This document shows positions 8,081 through 16,002 of a DNA stretch of 59,029 nt, one piece after another. This DNA is from JAVKBW01 sp964352715 (lineage in GTDB: Bacteria > Pseudomonadota > Alphaproteobacteria > UBA8366 > Aestuariispiraceae): positions 1-59,029 of the forward strand of contig CAYGSU010000016.1 of NCBI GenBank assembly GCA_964352715.1. Direction: 5' to 3'. Made by a program: the position numbers and the translations under genes. Within the stretch, counting starts at the first letter, position 1. The number at the start of each line of letters is the position of its first letter. A model generated the notes under the pieces. It was not told the origin of the DNA. It ran no database searches and saw nothing but the letters and a program-made list of their open reading frames with translations.

Positions 8081-9494
8081 ATCGGGAGCGATCGGACGGC
8101 TCGACAACGGCGAGACCGAATCGGACCTGCCGATTGTTCTGGCGCAATCGGTGACGCCATCGCTGCCAAGTGCGGGTACCAGAGAATCCGGCGACGATGA
8201 GGATGCATCCTCTTCAGCCTCAGAAGGTGGTGCGCTGTCGGTAACTCCCTCACTGCCAGGAGCGGATTCAGGTTCAACCTTTTCCGTGTCGCCGAGCCTG
8301 CCCGGTGCAGCAACACCGCCGGAACCGAATAACGATGGCCAGGCGGCGTCTTCAGCAAATGGTTTGAATGTCATCATCAGCAATCCCGATAATGTGCAGT
8401 TTCCGGCGGATGCAAACCAGATCGAGCTTATCCTGCGCGACAGCAAGGCGATTGATGCGCCGCAGCGGGTTGATAACGGCGGTCTGGGTTTTCTGGAAAT
8501 TTTGTCTGCGCTGGTGCTGGCGCTGATTATTGCGCCTTATCTGCAGCGCGAAAGCAGTAAATGGTTCCAGAACCTGAACGCGCTGGATTTTGTGCGCAAG
8601 AACGGTTTGGCAGTGTCCACCTATCTGCTTGTTTTCACCGGCGGCTGGATCGTGCTGATGATTATCCTGCCGCAATTGTACATGTTCGATTTTTCGTTCC
8701 GCTTCAACCTGCCGCCGCCGGAAGTCGGTGGGCCGAGTGATGTTTATACGCTGAAAAACTATCGCTACCTGATCTTCGGCCGCGAAGGCAGCGACGAGAT
8801 GTTGAACTGGCTGCATCTGGGTGTATTTGTCAAAACGGTCGTCGCCAGCGTCATCGTTACGGTAATCAATTTCCTGCTGTGTTATCCGCTGGCCTACTAC
8901 ATGGCGCAGTCCGTGGCCGGGCGCAGCCAGCGGCTGGTGTTCCTGTGTCTCCTGCTGCCGTTCTGGATCAACGAAATCCTGCGGGCTTTCGCCTTCAAGC
9001 TGATTTTCGCGGAACTGGGGCTGATCAACTCGGCACTGGTCGGGCTGGGTGTTCTCGATACGCCGTTCGATTTCCTGCGGGCGGATGTCGCCCTCTATAC
9101 AGGGCTTACCTATGCCTATCTGCTGTTGATGATCTTCCCGCTTTACAATGCGATCGAGAGCCTCGATCACAATCAGATCGAAGCGGCCCGGGATATGGGT
9201 GCAAGCTGGCTGAAAATCCATCTGCGCATCGTGATGCCCTACGCCAAGCCGGGCATTGCATCGGGCTGTACGATGGTCTTCATGCTGACCGCCGGCGCGC
9301 TGGCCGCCCCGAACATTCTGGGTGGCCCGTCCAGCCTGTGGTTCACGCAGATCATTTACCAGTGGTACAACACCGGCGGGAATTGGCCGCAGGGATCGGC
9401 GTATTCTTTCGTGCTGCTGATCGCCTGTATCGTCTTCGTGATGGCAATGATGAAACTGTTCAAGGTTAGCCTTGGGGATCTGGCAAAACGATGA
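8073..9494 (+). CDS. ABC transporter permease, PotB-like, with a long repeat-bearing N-terminal tail
   Basis: A 473-residue permease, well beyond the usual 280-320. The C-terminal part (from about residue 170) is a standard binding-protein-dependent permease with the EAA loop EAARDMGASWLKIHLRIVMP. Residues 1-138 are Ser/Pro/Asp-rich, probably disordered, and carry three copies of S-V-(T/S)-P-S-L-P at about 26-32, 56-62 and 71-77. A first hydrophobic segment lies at about 140-157. The tail is in frame and starts within the ATPase stop region, so it is probably translated, although a start nearer the first membrane segment cannot be excluded. Confidence 0.85.
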   Translation: MNRSGAIGRLDNGETESDLPIVLAQSVTPSLPSAGTRESGDDEDASSSASEGGALSVTPSLPGADSGSTFSVSPSLPGAATPPEPNNDGQAASSANGLNVIISNPDNVQFPADANQIELILRDSKAIDAPQRVDNGGLGFLEILSALVLALIIAPYLQRESSKWFQNLNALDFVRKNGLAVSTYLLVFTGGWIVLMIILPQLYMFDFSFRFNLPPPEVGGPSDVYTLKNYRYLIFGREGSDEMLNWLHLGVFVKTVVASVIVTVINFLLCYPLAYYMAQSVAGRSQRLVFLCLLLPFWINEILRAFAFKLIFAELGLINSALVGLGVLDTPFDFLRADVALYTGLTYAYLLLMIFPLYNAIESLDHNQIEAARDMGASWLKIHLRIVMPYAKPGIASGCTMVFMLTAGALAAPNILGGPSSLWFTQIIYQWYNTGGNWPQGSAYSFVLLIACIVFVMAMMKLFKVSLGDLAKR

Positions 9495-10375
9495 GCTCCA
9501 ATCAGATCAGGAAGTGGGTGGTTCGCGGATATATCCTGCTGTTCTTCACCTATCTGTTCGGGCCGTTGATCCTGATGTCGGCGTCGGCGTTCAACAATTC
9601 AAGCTATCCGACGATTTCTCCCTGGGAAGGGTTCACGACGCAGTGGTTTGTTTCGCTGGCCGGCAACAACAAGATCATCGACGGGCTGGTCAACAGTCTG
9701 TGGATTGGAGCGGGCGTCGTTGCGCTGTCTGTGCCGACCGCGCTGGCAGCGGCGATCATGCTGATGCAGGTGAATGCCCGCGTCAGGCCGCTCTACTATA
9801 TGATCGTGGTGTCTCCGGTTCTGGTGCCGGGGGTTATTCTCGGCATATCGACGGTGATTTTCTGGGACCGGTTCGGCGCTCTTCTCGGGCTGGACTACGA
9901 AACCACAAGCAACCCGTTCTTCCTGACGATCGTCGGTCAGTCGACGTTCATATCCGCTTATTGCATGCTGGTCTTCATTGCCCGCCTGCAACGGTTCGAC
10001 AAGAACCTCGAAGAAGCAGCGCTGGACCTCGGCGCATCCCATGTGCAGGTTTTCTGGAAAGTGCTGATTCCGTTTCTGCGGCCCGCCATCCTGTCATCCG
10101 TCGTGCTGGCGTTCCTGACCTCCTTCGAAAACTACAATACGACCGTGTTCACAATGGTGTCGCGCGGAACCCTGACGACAGAGCTCGCTGGTCTGGCGCG
10201 CTTCGGTATATCGCCGGAAATCAGTGCGCTGGCGGTGGTCATTCTGGGTGTCACGTTGTTCGGCGCGGTTGTTTACGAAATCCGCAAGCGGCGTGAGGAA
10301 AACGCGGCCGAACGGTCCAAGGCGGCAGCCAAAATGAAGCGGTTGCCGAACTCGCCCGACGCCATCGCCGCATGA
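9491..10375 (+). CDS. ABC transporter permease, PotC-like
   Basis: A 294-residue permease with about six membrane segments and the EAA loop EEAALDLGASHVQVFWKVLIP (about residues 175-195, here split only by family variation), the contact site for the ATPase. It overlaps the preceding permease by 4 nt (ATGA), so the two are translationally coupled. It completes the importer begun at 5594. The C-terminal tail is short and charged (RKRREENAAERSKAAAKMKR). Confidence 0.9.
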   Translation: MSSNQIRKWVVRGYILLFFTYLFGPLILMSASAFNNSSYPTISPWEGFTTQWFVSLAGNNKIIDGLVNSLWIGAGVVALSVPTALAAAIMLMQVNARVRPLYYMIVVSPVLVPGVILGISTVIFWDRFGALLGLDYETTSNPFFLTIVGQSTFISAYCMLVFIARLQRFDKNLEEAALDLGASHVQVFWKVLIPFLRPAILSSVVLAFLTSFENYNTTVFTMVSRGTLTTELAGLARFGISPEISALAVVILGVTLFGAVVYEIRKRREENAAERSKAAAKMKRLPNSPDAIAA

Positions 10376-10390
10376 CCGGAGCAAACTGAT

Positions 10391-10759
10391 ATGCCGACAA
10401 CGATCCACAAGATCGAAAGCTACAAGGTGCAGATTCTCGCCAAGGAACACGGCGAGATGCCCCGGCCCTGCGTGACGATCCGTCTGTATGACGCCGCCGG
10501 CAAGATCGTAGGCACTGCCGTGTTCAAGGATTACGGTCCTGGAAAACCGGCGGAAAAGCCTGTCGGCAAGGCTGAGGAAGAAACGGCGACTGCGTATTTC
10601 GATATCACCTTTTATGATGCCTTCATCGGGGTTCTTCGCTACGAGGACGAGTTGTACTGGAAGATTGCGTGGCGGCGCCTGGGCGCGGTTACATCATGTT
10701 CCGATGTTTCGCTGGATACCAAAAAGGAAGTCATCGGCGATTTCTTCCCGCGAATCTGA
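10391..10759 (+). CDS. Conserved-looking hypothetical protein at the end of the PotABC-type operon
   Basis: A 122-residue soluble protein without signal peptide or membrane segment. It starts 15 nt after the permease with a CGGAGC ribosome site, so it belongs to the same transcript. The sequence suggests a beta-rich fold (TIHKIESYKVQILAKEHG, VTIRLYDAAGKIVGTAVFKD, FDITFYDAFIGVLRYEDELYW). I do not recognise a family. Its position suggests a role connected with the imported compound or the transporter, but no function is proposed. Confidence 0.65.
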   Translation: MPTTIHKIESYKVQILAKEHGEMPRPCVTIRLYDAAGKIVGTAVFKDYGPGKPAEKPVGKAEEETATAYFDITFYDAFIGVLRYEDELYWKIAWRRLGAVTSCSDVSLDTKKEVIGDFFPRI

Positions 10760-10933
10760 TTCAGCATACCGGTGCAGAAGAGCGCGGCCTGTACCGTAAA
10801 ATCCGACTTTGAAACGCCCCTGCAATGACATAGGCTGGCGCAGCCCGGCCGGCGTCGCCACGACGTCAGGCGTGAATCGATAAACGGTTTGGCCGGCTGA
10901 TCGAAAATGCCTTTTCAGTGAAGGAATATGCGT

Positions 10934-12496
10934 GTGACTGAGAAAACCACGAGCCGTCGTCGGCGCGGCCAGGAACGGCCGGTTCGCGCGACCGGTGGGA
11001 TCACCCAAAGCGACTGGCAACAGGTCACCTATCATACACCGCCGATGGAAATCATTTCGGCTGACGCCCTGGAGCGCATTCATCAGGCCGGGCTTTCGAT
11101 TCTGAAGCAAACCGGCATGAAAGTGCTGTCGCCGGATGCACGCGCACTTTATGCCAAGGCCGGGTTCGACGTAAACAATGATACACAGATGGTGCATTTC
11201 GACCCGTCTGGCATTGAGGACCTGGTTGCTCTTGCCCCCAGTGAATTCACCCTGCATGCACGTAACCCCCAACGGAACGTCAAAGTCGGTGGCAGCAATG
11301 CGATCTTCACCGGGGTCAGCGGTCCGGCCTATTTCATGGATATGGACCGGGGCCGATGTCGCGGCACCTACGAGGAAATGTGCAATTACATGAAGCTGGT
11401 GCAGAGCCTGAACATTCTGCATCAGGATGGCGGCGGCAGTTTCGAACCGCTGGACCTGCCGGCCGAAACCCGTGTGCTCGACCTGTACTACGCCCAGTGT
11501 ACCCTGCTCGACAAGAACTGGCAGCCGTGGGGTCTTGGTGCGGATATGGCGATGGATGGCCTGCGCATGGCGTCAATCTCGATGGGGATGAAACCGGCGG
11601 ATTTGATCGAACGCCCGGTCTTTTCCTGCGTCATCAATACCAATTCGCCATTGCAACTCGATATCCCGATGGCTGAAGGCCTGACCGCGATGGCGACCTT
11701 CGGGCAGGCGGCGATTGTCACGCCGTTTACACTGTCGGGCGCAATGAGCCCGGTTACACTGGCGGGCGCACTGGCCCAGCAGCATGCCGAAGCGATGGCG
11801 ACGATCGCGCTGACCCAGATCATCCGTCCCGGCGCGCCGGTGATGTATGGCGGGTTTACATCGAATGTCGATATGAAAACCGGCTCGCCGGCTTTCGGAA
11901 CGCCGGAATACGCCCAGGCCGCCCAGGTGTCGGGTCAGTTGGCGCGGCGGCTGAACGTGCCGTTCCGGTCGTCCAACGTTACCGCGGCAAATACTGCGGA
12001 CGCCCAGGCGGCGTATGAAAGCATGATGTCGCTGTGGGGCGCCATGACCGGGCATGCGCATATGATCAATCACGCGGCAGGGTGGCTTGGTGGCGGCCTG
12101 ATCGCCTCGTTCGAGAAACTGATCCTCGATGCCGAAATGCTGCAAATGATGGCGGCCTATTTCAAACCGCTGCCGGTCGACGAAATGACGCTGGCGCTGG
12201 AATCGATCAACGAGGTCGGGCCGGCGGGGCATTTCTTCGGCACCAGCCATACGCTGGAACGGTATGAATCGGCCTTCTATTCGCCGATGGTGTCCAACTG
12301 GGACAATTACGACAACTGGAAGGAACGCGGTTCGGTCACTGCGGAACAGAACGCCAATCGTATATGGAAACAGCTTCTGGCCGAATACGAACAGCCGCCT
12401 ATCGATCCGGCCGTTGACGACGCACTGAAAGACTATATGGCGCGTCGAAAGGCAGGGGAGGCCCCGATGAGTCTGGATCAGGCACTGGCGTTGTAA
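10934..12496 (+). CDS. MttB-family (COG5598) methyltransferase homologue 1
   Basis: A 520-residue protein of the trimethylamine/glycine-betaine methyltransferase family. Family segments are LERIHQAGLSILKQTGMKVL near the N-terminus, GGSFEPLDLPAETR, VDMKTGSPAFGTPEY, and GHFFGTSHTLERYESAFYSP near the C-terminus. There is no in-frame amber codon, so it is a non-pyrrolysine member. The Arg-rich start (SRRRRGQERP) recurs in the other two copies. AAGGA at 10921-10925 is only 2 nt from ATG 10928 but 8 nt from the in-frame GTG 10934, so GTG is preferred. It overlaps the convergent Rieske gene by 19 nt. No corrinoid partner is nearby and the substrate is unknown. Confidence 0.82.
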   Translation: MTEKTTSRRRRGQERPVRATGGITQSDWQQVTYHTPPMEIISADALERIHQAGLSILKQTGMKVLSPDARALYAKAGFDVNNDTQMVHFDPSGIEDLVALAPSEFTLHARNPQRNVKVGGSNAIFTGVSGPAYFMDMDRGRCRGTYEEMCNYMKLVQSLNILHQDGGGSFEPLDLPAETRVLDLYYAQCTLLDKNWQPWGLGADMAMDGLRMASISMGMKPADLIERPVFSCVINTNSPLQLDIPMAEGLTAMATFGQAAIVTPFTLSGAMSPVTLAGALAQQHAEAMATIALTQIIRPGAPVMYGGFTSNVDMKTGSPAFGTPEYAQAAQVSGQLARRLNVPFRSSNVTAANTADAQAAYESMMSLWGAMTGHAHMINHAAGWLGGGLIASFEKLILDAEMLQMMAAYFKPLPVDEMTLALESINEVGPAGHFFGTSHTLERYESAFYSPMVSNWDNYDNWKERGSVTAEQNANRIWKQLLAEYEQPPIDPAVDDALKDYMARRKAGEAPMSLDQALAL

Positions 12497-13851
12497 GCCG
12501 CTTCCAGATCTCGAAGCTGTTTTTCGATTGTCTCGTAGCGCTGGTCTTCCGAAAGGCCGTCTGCTGAACGAATGATTTCCACTACTTTTCTGGAATGATC
12601 GAGGATTTGCTCTTCCGGGTCGCGCTCGTCACGCGGCACGGCCATGACCGTATCGCTGCAATAGGTGGGCACAGGTGCGGAAGTCAGCTCTGATGGCTGG
12701 AATGGTTCACCGCCACCGGCAACGGTATCGATATCATTCAGCAGGCGCGTGCGAAACATGACAACGCCCCGGTCAGTCGGCATCAGGTGTTCATCGGCAT
12801 GGCTGGTGATCGGACCCTGCCCGACGAACGCCTCATAATCGCCGGGCGCGCGCTGGCAGTCATCTGGCGGCCGGTTGCGGATCATGCCGCCTTCGATCAC
12901 ATCAATACCCTCTTCTGTCTGCCATTCAGGGCGCGGCGGGTCCGTCCGGTCGCCGTAGTTCAACCAGCCGATTATTCGCGTGTTCTCGTCGTCGACAGGC
13001 ACGACCCAGCGCGTGAAGGTGTTACGTCCGAAATACTTCGGGCTTCTGCCGTCCATCGACATGACCGCGCCGGCATGAGTCAGGTTCGGCAGGACGACTT
13101 CGTGCAGCCGCACCCAGATATTGTCGCCGACCCGCCGCGCGTTGGTATAGAAGAACCCGGTTTCGCGCTGGTGGAAATCACGCACGCCAAGCTGGTCCCA
13201 GTTTTCGGCGAATTGCGCGCCGCTGACCCTGGCGTGCAGGAATACGGCATGCACCGGGTCCATCGCGTTTTCCGTAATCTGCACCCAGTTGCATGGATAG
13301 TCGCGCGTATAGGGCACGCGATCGGTATCGGGAATATCATAGGTATCGAAGACCGGAAAACCGGGCTTCTTTTCCGGTGGGCCAAGATAGGCGAAGACAA
13401 TCCCTTCGCGTTCAAAGGCCGGGTAAGCGCCATGGTGCAGATTGTTGCAAACCCGCGCCGCCGCTTTGCTGCCGGCCGGCTCGCCGGGCGTTTCCAGCAC
13501 GGTGCCGTCGATATCGAACAGCCAGCCGTGATAGGCGCAGCGCAGGCCGGATTTCTCGCACACCCCGAATTCAAGCGACAGGCCACGATGCGGGCAGTGT
13601 TTATGAAAAAGGCCGATGCGGTTGTCGCCATCCCGGAACAGGATCAGGTCTTCGCCGAGAATGCGGATCAGTTTTGGGATATCGGTGAGTTCCGAAGATA
13701 ATGCGACCGGATGCCAGAACCGGCGCAGATACTCACCACCCGGCGTATCCGGGCCGGTATGGGTCAGTTTTTCGTTTTCCAGCCGTGTTGCCCGGTTCGT
13801 GTAGCCGCCGAAGGGGGTGGTTTTGCCTGTTCCGGTTCGTGTATCAGCCAT
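12478..13851 (-). CDS. Rieske non-heme iron oxygenase, phthalate-dioxygenase-like
   Basis: A 457-residue oxygenase alpha subunit. The Rieske cluster motifs are CPHRG and CAYHGW (about residues 85-110). The mononuclear iron region is ENAMDPVHAVFLH, with an Asp bridging residue. It therefore differs from the three other Rieske proteins here, which have Glu. It resembles single-component phthalate/vanillate-type O- or N-demethylases. It is the last gene of the operon from 18426. No reductase is encoded in the window, so electrons must come from elsewhere. The substrate is unknown. Confidence 0.85.
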   Translation of the reverse strand: MADTRTGTGKTTPFGGYTNRATRLENEKLTHTGPDTPGGEYLRRFWHPVALSSELTDIPKLIRILGEDLILFRDGDNRIGLFHKHCPHRGLSLEFGVCEKSGLRCAYHGWLFDIDGTVLETPGEPAGSKAAARVCNNLHHGAYPAFEREGIVFAYLGPPEKKPGFPVFDTYDIPDTDRVPYTRDYPCNWVQITENAMDPVHAVFLHARVSGAQFAENWDQLGVRDFHQRETGFFYTNARRVGDNIWVRLHEVVLPNLTHAGAVMSMDGRSPKYFGRNTFTRWVVPVDDENTRIIGWLNYGDRTDPPRPEWQTEEGIDVIEGGMIRNRPPDDCQRAPGDYEAFVGQGPITSHADEHLMPTDRGVVMFRTRLLNDIDTVAGGGEPFQPSELTSAPVPTYCSDTVMAVPRDERDPEEQILDHSRKVVEIIRSADGLSEDQRYETIEKQLRDLEAAYNASA

Positions 13852-13856
13852 GATGC

Positions 13857-14840
13857 CTACCTTACTTTTACGGTTTCACCGCTGGTCGCTGATTCGATTA
13901 TGGCCTCCAGGACCGCCGTTGCATGGCCAATCTCGTCCGGCGGAATGGGGAAGGGCGCACCGCCTTCTATAGCCGTTGCAAAGGCGGTCAGACCGGCGGC
14001 GATGGTTTGTGGCGCGGGATAGTCGTATCCCTCAAAGCTTTGGTGTTCCGGCGTTCCTGAAACAGGCATGCGCCGGTAGGAATCCAGCCCTTCCGCTTCT
14101 GCCCAGCCGTTGTTGCCAAAGACCGTCAGTCGCCAAAGCATGGCTGTGGCCGCTATCGTCGTGAGGTTACCTGTGCAGCCGTTTTCAAAACGGATGGCGA
14201 CATGGGTATTGTCGTCGATATCGAAGGGCAGGTTTGAATGCAGGCTGGTCGTCCGCACGCTGGCGATCCGCCCCAGAAGATGAATGAAGGCGTCGAGGAC
14301 ATGAATTCCCAGCGAAGTCATGCCGCCGGCAGGGCTCTCCGCCCGGCTGTTGCGCCAGTTGTCAGCAGCGCCCGATAGATCGACATTGAACTGGCCATCG
14401 ATATGGATGGGTTTGCCAAGACGGCCGCCGGCGACATCGTTCTTCAGGGCGATCGTGTTCGGCGCGAACCTTCTGTTATGGCCGATGGCAACCTTAAGGC
14501 CGGACGACGAAAGCGCGTGAAGAGCAGTCTCTGCTTCCCGCGCTGTCAGGGTGAACGGTTTCTCGCAGAAAACGTGCTTTCCGGCCGCAGCGGCCTTCAT
14601 GATCTGTTCGAAATGCTGTCCATGCGGCGTTGCGATGACAAGGGCGTCGATATTGCCGTTCTTCAGCATATTGTCGAGCGAACCGAAGACGGCAATGTTC
14701 CTTTTCTCGCAATAGTCGGCAATGCCGGACGGGTTCCGCGTTGCTGCCGCAACGAAGGCCAGGGCAGGGTCTTCGGCGACGGAATCGACCAGGATCCTGC
14801 CCCATCGACCAAGCCCGATGATGCCGGCGCGAACCGTCAT
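13857..14840 (-). CDS. Gfo/Idh/MocA-family NAD(P)-dependent oxidoreductase
   Basis: A 327-residue dehydrogenase with the N-terminal nucleotide-binding GLGRWGRIL (GxGxxG, about residues 10-18), the catalytic CEKPFTLT (about residues 92-99) and the C-terminal domain with SLGIHVLDAFIHLLG. The family oxidises or reduces sugars, inositols and imino or hydroxy acids. GGAGGA precedes the start. It overlaps the Rieske gene upstream by 4 nt (ATGA) and lies 5 nt before the next Rieske, so it is a tightly coupled step of the operon. It might handle a product released by demethylation. Confidence 0.85.
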   Translation of the reverse strand: MTVRAGIIGLGRWGRILVDSVAEDPALAFVAAATRNPSGIADYCEKRNIAVFGSLDNMLKNGNIDALVIATPHGQHFEQIMKAAAAGKHVFCEKPFTLTAREAETALHALSSSGLKVAIGHNRRFAPNTIALKNDVAGGRLGKPIHIDGQFNVDLSGAADNWRNSRAESPAGGMTSLGIHVLDAFIHLLGRIASVRTTSLHSNLPFDIDDNTHVAIRFENGCTGNLTTIAATAMLWRLTVFGNNGWAEAEGLDSYRRMPVSGTPEHQSFEGYDYPAPQTIAAGLTAFATAIEGGAPFPIPPDEIGHATAVLEAIIESATSGETVKVR

Positions 14841-16000
14841 GGAGTTTCCTCCTTCGACGTCATCTTCTCAAACCAGAGATCGTAGAAAGCGCGAACCGGC
14901 TTTTCCCAGACAGGCGAAAGGATACCGCCGTCATCGGTAACGGGAGACAGTTTGCCACGCTGGATGTTTTCGTAAACCGGACCGTCTTCTTCGAGATGAA
15001 TGATCCGGGTCAGGTCCCGCCATTCCTGTTTCTCGTCGTCAGTCAGTGGCGTTTCGCCGATGTCATACAGATAGACCGTACGCCAGGTGCGGTCCGGCCG
15101 TTCCAGACTTGGCAGATTGCGATGCACGATAACCACGCTGTTCGCATAGATAACGAAAATCAGAAGCGGCGGCACACAGAGGAAATGCGATTCGCCGACA
15201 ATGCTGCCATTCGCGACTGCCTTGCCATCCGGGTCCGGGCGGTCGACGCCGCAACCGATCAGCCCGTCTTCGATGATTGTGTAATGCTCGTTCAGGGGAA
15301 TGCCGGCGCCGGTTTGGCTGTGCACATACGGCGTATGATAGGGCTCAAGCGAATTCTCCATCACCAGCTTCCAGTTCGCTTTCACTTCACCGTGTTCAAA
15401 CGTGTGGAACGGCTTTGCGGTCGAAAGCGGGTAGCCACCGACCCGGGCATCAAGGCTCGCGAGATGATCGGCAAGCGGCGGCGCTTTTCCGTCAAGATTG
15501 ATGAAAACAAGGTCATGCCATTGGTCGCAGCGGACTTCCTTGAGTGAAAAGGCCGAGGGGTCGAATCCTTCGGCCAGTTCACCGGCTTTTCCTGAAAACT
15601 CGCTGGTGGTGCGAAGCGACCCTTTCAGATCGTAGCTCCATCCATGATACGGGCAGACAATAGAGGCGGCATTCTTGCAGTCGGCGACCAGTTCATGTCC
15701 ACGATGCCGGCAGATGTTGTGGAAGGCCCGGATCGCACCATCCCGCCCGCGTGCCAGAAACAGCCGCAGATACGGCACCGGCAGCATATCACCGGATTTC
15801 GCAATTTCGTGCGCCGTGCTGGCAAGCAGCCAGGTGCCGGCAAGCCAGGCATCGTATTCCTGCACTGCCATCGCCGGTTCCAGAAAGGCCTGGCGGGGCA
15901 GGCCCCTGGCAAAACCGTTATCATGACGGCGGGTCTGTGCGGCCTTCTGCAGCCATGTCTGGCCCGGTGACTGTGGTCCGTCTGTCCCGGCTGTGCCCAT
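14837..16000 (-). CDS. Rieske oxygenase of the GbcA/CntA quaternary-amine demethylase type
   Basis: A 387-residue alpha subunit. The Rieske motifs are CRHRGHELV and CPYHGWSYDL. The iron-site segment ENSLEPYHTPYVH has Glu in the bridging position, as described for carnitine oxygenase CntA and seen in glycine-betaine-demethylase-like proteins. ATG 16000 is preferred to GTG 16006 because GAGAG lies 7 nt upstream of the ATG. It follows the FAD/GcvT oxidase stop by 2 nt. N-demethylation or C-N cleavage of a quaternary amine is likely, with the exact substrate open. Confidence 0.83.
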   Translation of the reverse strand: MGTAGTDGPQSPGQTWLQKAAQTRRHDNGFARGLPRQAFLEPAMAVQEYDAWLAGTWLLASTAHEIAKSGDMLPVPYLRLFLARGRDGAIRAFHNICRHRGHELVADCKNAASIVCPYHGWSYDLKGSLRTTSEFSGKAGELAEGFDPSAFSLKEVRCDQWHDLVFINLDGKAPPLADHLASLDARVGGYPLSTAKPFHTFEHGEVKANWKLVMENSLEPYHTPYVHSQTGAGIPLNEHYTIIEDGLIGCGVDRPDPDGKAVANGSIVGESHFLCVPPLLIFVIYANSVVIVHRNLPSLERPDRTWRTVYLYDIGETPLTDDEKQEWRDLTRIIHLEEDGPVYENIQRGKLSPVTDDGGILSPVWEKPVRAFYDLWFEKMTSKEETP

Positions 16001-16002
16001 GA

